Assembly (NCBI RefSeq): GCF_000384315.1
Contig: NZ_ARVW01000001.1
Location: 5,518,157-5,582,156 of the forward strand
Length of the DNA stretch: 64,000 bases
Source: Amycolatopsis nigrescens CSC17Ta-90
GTDB lineage: Bacteria > Actinomycetota > Actinomycetes > Mycobacteriales > Pseudonocardiaceae
Direction: 5' to 3'
The translations under genes and the position numbers were made by a program. The stretch's first letter is position 1; the number at the start of each line of letters is the position of its first letter. The notes under the pieces were generated by a model, which was not told where the DNA came from, did no database searches, and was given only the letters and a program-made list of their open reading frames with translations. Of the stretch, positions 18,823 to 26,753 are shown piece by piece.

Positions 18823-19829
18823 GCAGGCGCGGCGCGATCGGGGCCGCGCTCGCCGCGGGCGCGGTCACCGCGATGGCGGGCACCGCGCGGGCGGAACCCG
18901 CCGCCACCGGGAACTCCCGGCGGCAGACCGCGAGCGGCCGGATCTACGAGCTGCGGCGCGGTCGGCAGCGCGCGCTGGTCGGCGGGGTCGCCGGCAGCCT
19001 GCTGTCGTACCAGGTGGACGGTGAGGAACTGCTGCTGACTCATCCGCCGGAGGAGATGGGCGAGGGCTACCAGGGCAAGACGATCCTGCCCTGGTGCAAC
19101 CGGATCGACCACGGCCGCTACACCTTCGAGGGCGAGGAGTACTCGGTCCCGATCAACGAGCCGGACCGGGACACCGCCCTGCACGGCCTGCTCAGCTTCA
19201 CCGAATGGGAGCCGGTGCGCGAGCGCCGGGACAGCGTGGTGCTCGGCGTCCAGCAGCATCCGCACTACGGGTACCCGTTCCACCTGCGGTTCCGGATCGA
19301 GTTCGCGCTGGACTCCCACGGCCTGTCCTGCACGCTGACCGCGCACAACATCGGTACCGGCCCGGCGCCGTACGGCACCGCGAACCACACCTACATCAAG
19401 GCGGCCTCCGGCACCATCGACACCATCGGGCTGGAGCTCGGCGCGAGCACCTACTACCTGGTCAACGACCGGCTGATCCCCACCGGGACGGCCCCGGTAG
19501 CCGGTACGCCGTACGACTTCCGCACCGCCAAGCCGATCGGTGCGACCAAAATGGACACCGCGTTCAAGGACCTGCGCCGCGGGCCGGACGGGCTCGCCGC
19601 GGTCGGCTTCACCCGGCCCGGCGGGCAGGACGTCCAGCTGTGGATGGACTCCGGCTACGGCTACCTGCAGGTGTACACCGACGACGGGCCGCAGGGACAT
19701 CCGCCGCGCTCCGGGCTGACCGTGGAGCCGGTGAGCTGCGCGCCGAACTGCTTCAACACCGGTGACGGCCTGGTCGTGCTGAAGCCGGGCCAGGAGTGGA
19801 CCGGCGCCTGGGGCCTGCGCACGACGTGA
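18804..19829 (+). CDS. Tat-exported aldose 1-epimerase
   Basis: A 341-residue galactose-mutarotase-fold protein with a twin-arginine signal (LSRRGAIGAALAAGAVTAMAG, cleavage after ARA), so it is exported folded. The beta-sandwich shows TILPWCNRIDHGRYTFEGE, LHGLLSFTEWEP (active-site His region), ANHTYIKA and a late LTVEPVSCAPNCFNTGDG with the Glu/Asn active-site surroundings of the YihR/GalM-like group. It should interconvert alpha and beta anomers of a hexose released by the GH2 enzyme encoded just before it. ATG at 18804 is preferred over 18777 because the Tat motif then sits at the expected distance and GGGGGACC precedes it. Confidence 0.88.
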   Translation: MSSNGLSRRGAIGAALAAGAVTAMAGTARAEPAATGNSRRQTASGRIYELRRGRQRALVGGVAGSLLSYQVDGEELLLTHPPEEMGEGYQGKTILPWCNRIDHGRYTFEGEEYSVPINEPDRDTALHGLLSFTEWEPVRERRDSVVLGVQQHPHYGYPFHLRFRIEFALDSHGLSCTLTAHNIGTGPAPYGTANHTYIKAASGTIDTIGLELGASTYYLVNDRLIPTGTAPVAGTPYDFRTAKPIGATKMDTAFKDLRRGPDGLAAVGFTRPGGQDVQLWMDSGYGYLQVYTDDGPQGHPPRSGLTVEPVSCAPNCFNTGDGLVVLKPGQEWTGAWGLRTT

Positions 19830-19858
19830 ACCCGGCGCCGGTTGGCGCGAACGGAGAG

Positions 19859-19875
19859 AGTCTGCTAAACAGACT
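19859..19875 (+). promoter_or_regulatory. inverted repeat AGTCTG-CTAAA-CAGACT
   Basis: Six-base perfect arms (19859-19864 and 19870-19875) end 2 bases before the ATG of the SnoaL-like gene. An HxlR-type regulator is encoded next, and such proteins bind similar palindromes, so this is a plausible autoregulatory operator. No ribosome-binding site separates it from the ATG. Confidence 0.55.
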
Positions 19876-19877
19876 AT

Positions 19878-20327
19878 ATGTACAAGATGATCGTGGCCGG
19901 TCAGGTCCGCAAGGCTTTCCAGGCGCTCAACCGCGGCGAGTACGGGTCGGTGACCGACCAGCTCGCGCCCGGCGCGGTGTACGAGTTCGTCGGTGACCAC
20001 GCGCTCGGCGGCCGCCGGTCCACTCCGGAGGTGATACTGGCCGGCTTCACCAGGATGTTCGAGATCTTCGAAGCCGGCCGGTTCGACGTGGTGGACGTGC
20101 TGGTCAAGGGAACCCCTTGGCGGACAAGGGTGATCAGCATCGTGGACATCACCGCGACGGTGGCCGGCGAGCCGTACCGCAACCGGATGATCCAGGTGCT
20201 GGACCTGAAGTGGGCGCGGATCACCGCGATCTACTCGCTGGAGGACACCCAGCACCTGGCCGCGGTACTGGACCGCGCGGCGAGCCGGGGCGTCCGCCAG
20301 GCCGCCGCCGCGCCGCTGTTCGGCTGA
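19878..20327 (+). CDS. SnoaL-like / NTF2-fold protein
   Basis: A 149-residue protein with the small cone-shaped NTF2-like fold. It begins with GQVRKAFQALNRGEYGSVTDQLAPGAVYEF, has HALGGRRSTPEVILAGFTRMF in the middle, and ends with RMIQVLDLKWARITAIYSLEDT. Relatives include SnoaL polyketide cyclases and ketosteroid isomerases, but many have no known reaction. The HxlR regulator gene starts 8 bases after its stop, so the two form an operon under the palindrome at the start codon; this pairing is usual for stress-induced proteins. Function is undetermined. Confidence 0.8.
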   Translation: MYKMIVAGQVRKAFQALNRGEYGSVTDQLAPGAVYEFVGDHALGGRRSTPEVILAGFTRMFEIFEAGRFDVVDVLVKGTPWRTRVISIVDITATVAGEPYRNRMIQVLDLKWARITAIYSLEDTQHLAAVLDRAASRGVRQAAAAPLFG

Positions 20328-20335
20328 GCGCGGAC

Positions 20336-20839
20336 ATGCCGCGCATCACCGACTTCTCCGCGATCACCTGTTCGATCGCGCGGGCCAGCAGCGTGCTCGG
20401 CGAGTCGTGGACCCCGTTGATCCTGCGGGACGTCTACGTCGGCCTGCGCCGGTTCGACGAGCTGGCCGCCGATCTCGGGGTGGCCCGCGCGGTGCTCACC
20501 ACCCGGCTGGAGCGGATGGTCGCCGAGGAGTTGCTGGCCAAGGTGACCTACTCGCAGCGCCCGCCGCGGTACGAGTACCACCTGACCGAAAAGGGCCGCG
20601 AGCTGATGGGCGTGCTGCTCGCTTTGCTGGCCTGGGGGGACCGCTGGCTGGCCGGCGACGAGGGCCCGCCGGTCCGGCTGCGCCATGCGGCCTGCGGTCA
20701 CGACACCACCCCCGTGGTCTCCTGCGACCACTGCTCCCGCCCTCTTGACCCCGACGACATCCGCCCCTACGCCGGCCCCGGCGCCCGCGACGCCCCCGGC
20801 ACCCACCTCATCGGCACCAAAATCCCCCTCCGTCCGTGA
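20336..20839 (+). CDS. HxlR family transcriptional regulator
   Basis: A 167-residue winged-helix regulator. CSIARASSVLGESWTPLILRDVYVGLRRFDEL and LTTRLERMVAEELLAKVTYSQRPPRYEYHLTEKGREL are diagnostic for HxlR. The C-terminal extension carries CGHDTTPVVSCDHC, a likely metal- or redox-sensitive Cys/His cluster that most short HxlR proteins lack. ATG 20336 follows the SnoaL-like stop by 8 bases. The stop codon (20837-20839) is inside the left arm of a dispersed palindrome, so the message ends in that hairpin. It probably senses an oxidant or electrophile and represses its own operon. Confidence 0.9.
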   Translation: MPRITDFSAITCSIARASSVLGESWTPLILRDVYVGLRRFDELAADLGVARAVLTTRLERMVAEELLAKVTYSQRPPRYEYHLTEKGRELMGVLLALLAWGDRWLAGDEGPPVRLRHAACGHDTTPVVSCDHCSRPLDPDDIRPYAGPGARDAPGTHLIGTKIPLRP

Positions 20840-20886
20840 AGGCCACCTTGCCTACTTTGAAGGTAGGCAAGGTGGCCTTCACGGAC
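20832..20886. repeat. dispersed palindrome family A, copy 1 (bidirectional terminator)
   Basis: Arms 20832-20855 and 20863-20886 are perfect 24-bp inverted repeats around the core GAAGGCCACCTTGCCTAC, with loop TTTGAAG. It lies between convergent genes (HxlR and glutathione peroxidase) and contains the HxlR stop codon. Related copies are at 27722, 54461 and 62909. Confidence 0.85.
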
Positions 20887-20901
20887 AGGCGGGAAGAGGG
20901 G

Positions 20902-21387
20902 TTAGGGGAGGGTGGATTCGATGGCGGAGACGACGGAGGGGTCCTCGGGGGTGGTGCGGGGGCGGAAGCGGGCCGCGACCTCGCCGTCCGGGGCGATCAG
21001 GAACTTCTCGAAGTTCCACTGCACGTCCCCGGCTTCGCCGTCGGCGTCCGGAGTCCGCACGAGCTCCTGGTAGAGCGGGTGCCTGCCCTCGCCGTTCACC
21101 TCGAGCTTGGCGAACAGCGGGAAACTCACCCCGTAGGTGGTGGAGCAGAAGGTCTGGATCTCCTCGGCGGTGCCCGGCTCCTGCCCGGCGAACTGGTTGC
21201 ACGGGAAGCCGACCACCGAGAAACCCCGCTCGCCGTACTTTTCCTGCAGCCGCTCCAGGCCCTCGTACTGCGGGGTCAGCCCGCATTTCGAAGCAACGTT
21301 CACCACCAGCAGCGCCTTGCCGTCCAGCGAGCCGAGGGTGCTCGGCTCACCGGCGAGGGTCTGCAGCGGAATGTCCTGAATGCGCAC
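20902..21387 (-). CDS. glutathione peroxidase family protein
   Basis: A 161-residue thioredoxin-fold peroxidase. The peroxidatic Cys is in NVASKCGLTPQY, followed by GFPCNQFAGQEPG with the Gln and resolving-type Cys, and DVQWNFEKFLI with the Trp/Asn of the catalytic tetrad. As a Cys enzyme in an actinomycete it likely uses thioredoxin or mycothiol-linked reductants rather than glutathione to reduce hydroperoxides. GTG at 21387 has AGGAGG 3 bases upstream. It starts 11 bases after the GH57 stop, as the third gene of the methyltransferase-GH57 operon, which is an unusual partner. Confidence 0.92.
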   Translation of the reverse strand: MRIQDIPLQTLAGEPSTLGSLDGKALLVVNVASKCGLTPQYEGLERLQEKYGERGFSVVGFPCNQFAGQEPGTAEEIQTFCSTTYGVSFPLFAKLEVNGEGRHPLYQELVRTPDADGEAGDVQWNFEKFLIAPDGEVAARFRPRTTPEDPSVVSAIESTLP

Positions 21388-21398
21388 GGTCCTCCTTC

Positions 21399-22904
21399 TC
21401 AGTCCTGCTCGAGCCCGCGGGCGTCCAGCTGCCCGAACGGGTCGTCCTGTGCCCGGAACTCGGCGGCCAGCTCGGCCGCCCGCTCCGTCCTGCCTTCGCG
21501 CGCGAGCGAGTCCAGGGTGTCGAACCGCTCGGTGTGCACCCGCGCCCGCCGCCGCGCGTAGTCCGCGGCGGAGTCCTTGGTGACCATGAAGGCCCAGTCG
21601 CTGGACAGCGCCAGCATGGCCTCCCGCACCGCCTGGTCCCGCACCGCGTCCCTGGCGGTACCGGCGGACCGGCCCGCCAGCAGCCGCGCCTGCAGCTCGC
21701 GGTTGGCCTGCACCATGTCCGCCACCTGCTCGCCGTCCCAGACCCGCCAGTCCTTGCCGGAGCCCCACGACGACGCGGGCAGGTCCACCGGCGCGCCGAG
21801 ATGGCCCGCCTCCAGCGCGCCGCGCAGCGTGGTCACCCGCACCCCGGCCTCGGGCAGCGCCCGCAGCACACCTTCGAGCCAGGCCGGGCCCTCGTGCCAC
21901 CAGTGCCCGAACAGCTCGGTGTCGTAGGCGGCCACCACCAGCGACTCGCGGCCGTGCCGCGCCCGCAGCGCGCGCAGCCTGGTCACCACGGTGTCCACGA
22001 AGTCCTTGACGTGCAGGCCGAGCGTGTCCGCGGCGAGCGCCGGGTCATACGGCGCCTTGTCCGCCGGCTCGACGGTCTTGCCGGTCACCCGCGAAGGCTT
22101 GAGCCCGACCCGGTGGTCCCAGGTGTGGAAGTCGCGGTAGGCGGCGTGCCCCGGATAGCCGGCCTTCGGCGACCAGACCCGGTAGGTCACCTCGAGGTCG
22201 CGCCCGAAGCACACCACGTCCGACGAGCCGACCGTGCGCGCCGCGGAGGTGTCCCCGCGCAACGACGGGCCGTCCACCATGAACCGCCGCACCCCGGCTG
22301 CCGCGTAGCCGTGCTCCATCCCCGGTTCGTAGCCGCATTCCGGGGCCCAGATGCCCTCCGGCCGCCGCCCGATCCGCAGCGCGGTGTCGTCGAGACCGCC
22401 CCGCAGCGCGAACGAGCGCACCCGCTCGTCCAGCAGCGGCTGGAACGGATGCGCCAGCGGACCGCCGAGCAGCTCCACCGTTCCATTGTCCACAAAGGAC
22501 CTCAGGATCGGCGAGAAGCCGTGCCGCCAGCGGGTTTCGAACTCCTCGATCGCCTTGGTCGAGCGCTGGTACTCGGTGGCGCCGAGCTCGCGCAGCAGCG
22601 GGTCGTGCCCCCACAGCGAACTCGCCTGCCGCGCCCGCAGCTGCCAGTGCCCGAGCCATTCGTGGAACGCGCGCAGGCAGTACGGATCGTCCAGCTGCGC
22701 GGCGAGCACCGGGGTGACACCGAGGGTGAGCACGTCGCGCCTGCCTTCGTCGGCGAACCGGCGCAGCAGGTCCATCACCGGCAGGTACGAATGCGCCCAG
22801 GCCTGGTACAGCCATTCCTCGCCGACCGGCCACGACCCGTGGTGCGCCAGCCACGGCAGATGGCTGTGCACCACCAGGCAGAAGGTGCCCTCGTGCTCGC
22901 TCAC
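21399..22904 (-). CDS. GH57 glycoside hydrolase / glucan branching enzyme, Rv3031-like
   Basis: A 501-residue protein of family GH57 with the DUF1957-type C-terminal helical domain. Motifs in order: VVHSHLPWLAHHG, GVTPVLAAQL, GIWAPECGYEPG with the nucleophile Glu, and AAYDTELFGHWWHEGP with the catalytic Asp. Rv3031 of M. tuberculosis acts in methylglucose lipopolysaccharide synthesis, and GH57 relatives of this size branch alpha-1,4-glucans. GTG 22904 overlaps the stop of the methyltransferase gene (GTGA), so the two are translated together. Together with the Rv3032-like glucosyltransferase this suggests an intracellular, possibly methylated glucan. Confidence 0.88.
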   Translation of the reverse strand: MSEHEGTFCLVVHSHLPWLAHHGSWPVGEEWLYQAWAHSYLPVMDLLRRFADEGRRDVLTLGVTPVLAAQLDDPYCLRAFHEWLGHWQLRARQASSLWGHDPLLRELGATEYQRSTKAIEEFETRWRHGFSPILRSFVDNGTVELLGGPLAHPFQPLLDERVRSFALRGGLDDTALRIGRRPEGIWAPECGYEPGMEHGYAAAGVRRFMVDGPSLRGDTSAARTVGSSDVVCFGRDLEVTYRVWSPKAGYPGHAAYRDFHTWDHRVGLKPSRVTGKTVEPADKAPYDPALAADTLGLHVKDFVDTVVTRLRALRARHGRESLVVAAYDTELFGHWWHEGPAWLEGVLRALPEAGVRVTTLRGALEAGHLGAPVDLPASSWGSGKDWRVWDGEQVADMVQANRELQARLLAGRSAGTARDAVRDQAVREAMLALSSDWAFMVTKDSAADYARRRARVHTERFDTLDSLAREGRTERAAELAAEFRAQDDPFGQLDARGLEQD

Positions 22905-23683
22905 GGCCGCACCGCCACGGCCACCAGGTCGAGGCTGGCGTCCAGTTTCTCGCCGTGCACCTCGAAGTCCGCGGCCCCGATGGCCTCGACGTCGGCCAGC
23001 AGCGCCGGTGGCCAGCTGGCCTGGCCTGGCAGCTCGCCCAGCACCACGTCCAGCTGCGCGTCGATGACGGAACCGCCGTAGCGCTCGTCCAGCGCGCGCA
23101 CCCCGGCGCCGTGGTGCAACCCGTGCAGCAGCTCCACTTCGAACCCGGCTTCGCGCAGCAGCGCGTCCAGTTCGGCCGGGGCGAGTTCCCTGGTGTGGTA
23201 CGGGTTGAGCGGGGTGTCGCTGTCCGGGGTGAAGGTCAGCCTGTTCGGTGTGGTGACCAGCAGTCGCCCGCCCGGACGCAGCACGCGGTGGCATTCGGCG
23301 AGGAAGCCGCCCTGGTCCCACAGGTGCTCGATCACCTGGAAGTTCGCGATTACGTCCATTGTGGACGAACGGACCGGCAGGCAGGCGAGGTTCCCGCGCA
23401 GCGCCCGCACCTCCGAATAGCGGCGGCCGACGTGCGCAACGGCCTGCTGGTCGTAGTCCATGGCCAGCACCGTCGCAGCCCGCGCGGCGATGAGCCCGGC
23501 ACCGTAACCTTCGCCACATCCCGCCTCGAGCACGGCCGCCCCGGCGCAGTACGGCAGCAACGCCAGATACGCGGCCTCGTGCCGCCTGAACCAGTAGTTT
23601 TCCTCGGGGACGCCCGGTACGGTGCGCTCCCCGGTCAGATGCAGGGCACTGGCCCGGTCCGCGGCCTCGGTGGATGGGGTCAC
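22901..23683 (-). CDS. SAM-dependent methyltransferase, Rv3030-like
   Basis: A 260-residue class I methyltransferase. Motif I is VLEAGCGEGYGAGLIA, the acidic residue after strand 2 is in AMDYDQQAV, and VIANFQVIEHLWDQGGFLAECHRVLRPGG covers motifs II-III. By position and sequence it corresponds to Rv3030 of the mycobacterial methylglucose lipopolysaccharide cluster, where methylation of glucose units is proposed. First gene of a three-gene operon with GH57 and glutathione peroxidase; the start chosen is GTG 23683. The substrate is inferred from context only. Confidence 0.85.
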   Translation of the reverse strand: MTPSTEAADRASALHLTGERTVPGVPEENYWFRRHEAAYLALLPYCAGAAVLEAGCGEGYGAGLIAARAATVLAMDYDQQAVAHVGRRYSEVRALRGNLACLPVRSSTMDVIANFQVIEHLWDQGGFLAECHRVLRPGGRLLVTTPNRLTFTPDSDTPLNPYHTRELAPAELDALLREAGFEVELLHGLHHGAGVRALDERYGGSVIDAQLDVVLGELPGQASWPPALLADVEAIGAADFEVHGEKLDASLDLVAVAVRP

Positions 23684-23735
23684 GACCGGACCCTATCCCG
23701 TGTCACGTCCTGGCCGGCTGTGCTGTCGAAGCGAT

Positions 23736-24590
23736 ATGCAACGCACTCTGACCCGCTCCATCCTGGTGGCCCTGTCGCTGGTCTCCGCCGCGATCGCGAT
23801 CTGGGCCCAGTTCCCGCACTCCTTCTACGAGTACTTCCCGGGGTTCCGGTGGCACTGGGTGGCCATGGACGGCCCGTTCAACGAGCACCTGATCCGCGAC
23901 TACGGCGGACTCAACCTGGCGCTTTCGGTGTTCCTGGCCGGTGCCGCGATCGCCGGCACGACCAGCCTCGCCCGGATCGGCGGCCTGGCCCTGCTGGTGT
24001 TCCACGGGCCGCACGCGCTCTACCACCTGACGCATCTGCACCCGTTCCCGCCGCTGGACGCCGTCCTGATCGCCGTCGGCACGGCGGGCGGCCCGGTGGT
24101 CGGCCTGCTGGTGCTGGCGATGCCGGGGCGCGGGGCGCCTCCGGAGCCCGGCACCGACGAAGAGCGCGGGCAACGCACGGTGACCCGGCTCATCCTGCTG
24201 CTGCTCGGCGCGACCGGGCTGGCGACCGGCAGCTGGGCCCAGTTCCTGCCGACGTCCTTCTACCGGGACTTCCCCGGCGTCCGGTCGGGCTGGATCATGC
24301 TGGACGGTCCGTTCAACGAACATCTGACCAGGGATGTCGGCGGCATGTTCCTGGCGCTCGCGGTGCTCACGATCGGGGCCGCGGTGCTCGGCGGGATCGG
24401 CGCGGCGCGGCTGGCCGCGGCTGGCTGGCTGGCGTTCTCGGTGGTGCACTTCGCTTACCACGTGGCGCATCTGCACGTGTACCAGCCGTTCGACCAGGTG
24501 CTCAACGTGGTGGGGCTGGCGGCCCTGCTGGTGTTACCGCTGGTCGCGCTGGCGGTGCCGGCGAGACCAGCGGTAGCGCACGGTCAGTGA
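23736..24590 (+). CDS. integral membrane protein with internal duplication
   Basis: The 284-residue product has about eight hydrophobic segments arranged as two similar halves. Half one contains WAQFPHSFYEYFPG, MDGPFNEHLIRDYGGLNLAL and HALYHLTHLHPF; half two contains WAQFLPTSFYRDFPG, LDGPFNEHLTRDVGGMFLAL and FAYHVAHLHVYQPFD. The conserved His clusters lie near helix ends and could bind metal, but no enzyme family was recognised. ATG at 23736 was taken as the start. It is divergent from the methyltransferase gene and its stop overlaps the end of a small gene on the other strand by 7 bases. Confidence 0.8.
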   Translation: MQRTLTRSILVALSLVSAAIAIWAQFPHSFYEYFPGFRWHWVAMDGPFNEHLIRDYGGLNLALSVFLAGAAIAGTTSLARIGGLALLVFHGPHALYHLTHLHPFPPLDAVLIAVGTAGGPVVGLLVLAMPGRGAPPEPGTDEERGQRTVTRLILLLLGATGLATGSWAQFLPTSFYRDFPGVRSGWIMLDGPFNEHLTRDVGGMFLALAVLTIGAAVLGGIGAARLAAAGWLAFSVVHFAYHVAHLHVYQPFDQVLNVVGLAALLVLPLVALAVPARPAVAHGQ

Positions 24591-24748
24591 CCGTAGGGCG
24601 GCTTGCGCTTGCCCCTGAGCTTGTTCACCGCGTCCATCGCCTGCTTGCGGCGGCGGGGGTCGTTGGCGAACTGCTTGGCCTGCCGTACCGCCCGACGGCC
24701 CTGCGGGGTCCTTGCCAAGTGTGCGAGCTTGCTGAACAGCGACGCCAT
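24584..24748 (-). CDS. small basic protein, 54 residues
   Basis: A short frame with ATG 24748 preceded by GGAGG at 7 bases, encoding a very basic, helical-looking protein (starts MASLFSKLAHLARTPQGRRA, ends NKLRGKRKPPYGH). The strong ribosome-binding site and the Arg/Lys-rich helix argue for a real gene. Possibly a nucleic-acid or membrane-associated small protein; no family recognised. Its 3' end overlaps the stop of the convergent membrane protein by 7 bases. Confidence 0.65.
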   Translation of the reverse strand: MASLFSKLAHLARTPQGRRAVRQAKQFANDPRRRKQAMDAVNKLRGKRKPPYGH

Positions 24749-24825
24749 TTCGGGTCCTCCGGGTTAGCGGTTATGTCCGGTTCGACGGTTCGTCAACGAA
24801 CCGGGGGCGCTGGTGGTTCCGGGAT

Positions 24826-25701
24826 TCAGGCCGGGGACACCGTGATGCCGAGGGCTCCCGGGCCGACGTGCGCGCCTATTATCGTGCCCGCCTCCAGCAG
24901 CAGGCTGTCCTGGATCTCGGGCATCCTGGCGCGCAGCCGTTCGGCGATCTCCTCCACCCGCTCGTCCGGCGCGCCGAAGCGGAGGATCGCGATGTCCACC
25001 GGCTTCCCGGAGGCCCGCTCCACGGCGAGGTCCGCCATCCTGGCCAACGCGCGCCGGGTGCCCGGCACGCGCGCGAGCGGGGCCACCTCGCCTTCGCGCA
25101 CGGTGAGCAGCGGCTTGATGGAGAACGCGGAGCCGAGCCAGGCCGAAGCGGCGCCGATCCGGCCGCCGCGGCGCAGGTACTCCAGGGTGTCCACGTAGAT
25201 CAGCTCGGTGCTGGTCTTGTAGCGCCGCTCGGCCGCCTGGACGACCCGCTGCACCTGCGCGCCGGCCGCGGCGGTCCTGGCCGCGGACAGCGCCGCGAAG
25301 CCGAGGCTCATCCCGAGCACCGCGCTGTCCAGGATGTACACCGGGATCTTGATCTGCTGCGCAGCCTGGTGCGCGGCCTGGATGGTGGCGGACATCCGGC
25401 TGGAGATGTGCAGGCTGACGATCGCGGTGGCGCCCGCGCTCACCGCGTCCTGGTAGGCCCAGAAGAAGGCGCCGGCGTCGGGCGGCGAGGTCGCCACCGG
25501 CTGCCCGGCACGCAGGGCCTCCACCAGTTCGGCACGTTCGAAGCGGTGTTCGTCGTCGACTCTGCCCGCCACCTGTAGCTGCATCTGCACGACCTTGATG
25601 CCCCACTGCTGGATGAGGTGCTCGGGAAGGCACGCGGTCGAGTCGGTGATGACGGCTACATGGTCTGTCACGGTTTCGGAGGCTAACCCGAGACCACCCA
25701 T
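24826..25701 (-). CDS. DegV family fatty-acid-binding protein
   Basis: About 291 residues with the DegV fold: VAVITDSTACLPEH at the N-terminus, TSPPDAGAFFWAYQDA, LHISSRMSATIQAAH, YILDSAVLGMSLGF, YLRRGGRIGAASAWLGSAFSIKP and the closing EAGTIIGAHVGPGALG. DegV/FakB proteins hold a fatty acid in a deep pocket and present it to a fatty-acid kinase; no kinase gene is in this window. ATG 25701 is given; GTG 25671 just before TDHVAV, or GTG 25740, could also be used, and none has a strong ribosome-binding site. Confidence 0.88.
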   Translation of the reverse strand: MGGLGLASETVTDHVAVITDSTACLPEHLIQQWGIKVVQMQLQVAGRVDDEHRFERAELVEALRAGQPVATSPPDAGAFFWAYQDAVSAGATAIVSLHISSRMSATIQAAHQAAQQIKIPVYILDSAVLGMSLGFAALSAARTAAAGAQVQRVVQAAERRYKTSTELIYVDTLEYLRRGGRIGAASAWLGSAFSIKPLLTVREGEVAPLARVPGTRRALARMADLAVERASGKPVDIAILRFGAPDERVEEIAERLRARMPEIQDSLLLEAGTIIGAHVGPGALGITVSPA

Positions 25702-25932
25702 CAGGAGTACCCCGAGGTTCCGCCAAGCGGGCCAAGACACACCCTGGGCAGCGTTCCGGCAGCGGAAAACTACCGGTACGATCGTCCCGATAAAATGCGT
25801 ATCCAGGTGAATGGCGTCACCTCGGCGGGCACCGGCCCTGGTTTGGCCCTAATCTACCGGCCAGTAGAGCCTGAGTCCGTGTGCTCGACAGCGCCTGACG
25901 GCGCTCCAGTATCGGGAGGTCGAAGAAGACCC

Positions 25933-26718
25933 ATGACCAACATCGTTGTCCTGGTCAAGCAGGTGCCGGACACCTATTCGGAGCGGAAGCTCTCCGACGG
26001 CGACCACACCCTTGACCGCGAATCCGCCGACGCCGTTCTCGACGAGATCAACGAGAAGGCGGTCGAAGAGGCGCTGAAGATCAAGGAGGCCGGCGAAGGC
26101 GAGGTCACCGTGATCTCGGTGGGCCCCGACCGCGCCACCGACGCGATCCGCAAGGCGCTCTCCATGGGCGCGGACAAGGCCATCCACGTCTCCGACGAGG
26201 CGCTCCACGGTTCCGACGCGATCGCCACCGCCAAGGTGCTGGCCGCGGCCATCGGCAAGGTCGAGGGCTACGACCTGGTCATCGCCGGCAACGAAGCCTC
26301 GGACGGCCGCGGCGGCGCGATCCCGGCGATCCTGGCCGAGCTGCTCGGCCTGCCGCAGCTGACCCACGTGCGCGTGCTGACCGTCGAGGGCTCCACCATC
26401 AAGGCGGACCGCGAGACCGAGGACGGCATCACGCACCTCGAGGCGAACCTGCCCGCCGTGGTCAGCGTCGGCGAGAAGATCAACGAGCCGCGCTACCCGT
26501 CCTTCAAGGGCATCATGGCCGCCAAGAAGAAGCCGGTCGAGACGCTGAGCGTCGGCGACCTCGGCATCGACGGCGGCGAGGTCGGCCTCGGCAACGCGTG
26601 GAGCTCGGTGCTCGAAGCCACCCCCAAGCCGCCGCGTCAGGCCGGCGAGCGGGTCGAGGACGAGGGCGACGGCGGTTCGAAGGTCGCCCAGTACCTGGTC
26701 ACGCAGAAGATCATCTGA
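25933..26718 (+). CDS. etfB: electron transfer flavoprotein beta subunit
   Basis: A 261-residue FixA/EtfB protein. It opens with MTNIVVLVKQVPDTYSERKL and has ALKIKEAGEGEVTVISVGP, AGNEASDGRGGAIP and the AMP/nucleotide-binding and recognition-loop region FKGIMAAKKKP. With EtfA it forms the heterodimer that carries electrons from acyl-CoA dehydrogenases to the quinone pool. A small gap with GAGGAGGAAAG leads to etfA, so the two are cotranscribed. The position before the OlsB/PlsC-like pair and IscS matches mycobacterial Rv3029c-Rv3028c. Confidence 0.97.
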   Translation: MTNIVVLVKQVPDTYSERKLSDGDHTLDRESADAVLDEINEKAVEEALKIKEAGEGEVTVISVGPDRATDAIRKALSMGADKAIHVSDEALHGSDAIATAKVLAAAIGKVEGYDLVIAGNEASDGRGGAIPAILAELLGLPQLTHVRVLTVEGSTIKADRETEDGITHLEANLPAVVSVGEKINEPRYPSFKGIMAAKKKPVETLSVGDLGIDGGEVGLGNAWSSVLEATPKPPRQAGERVEDEGDGGSKVAQYLVTQKII

Positions 26719-26753
26719 GCTACCGCGACATAACTTTCGAGGAGGAAAGACGA

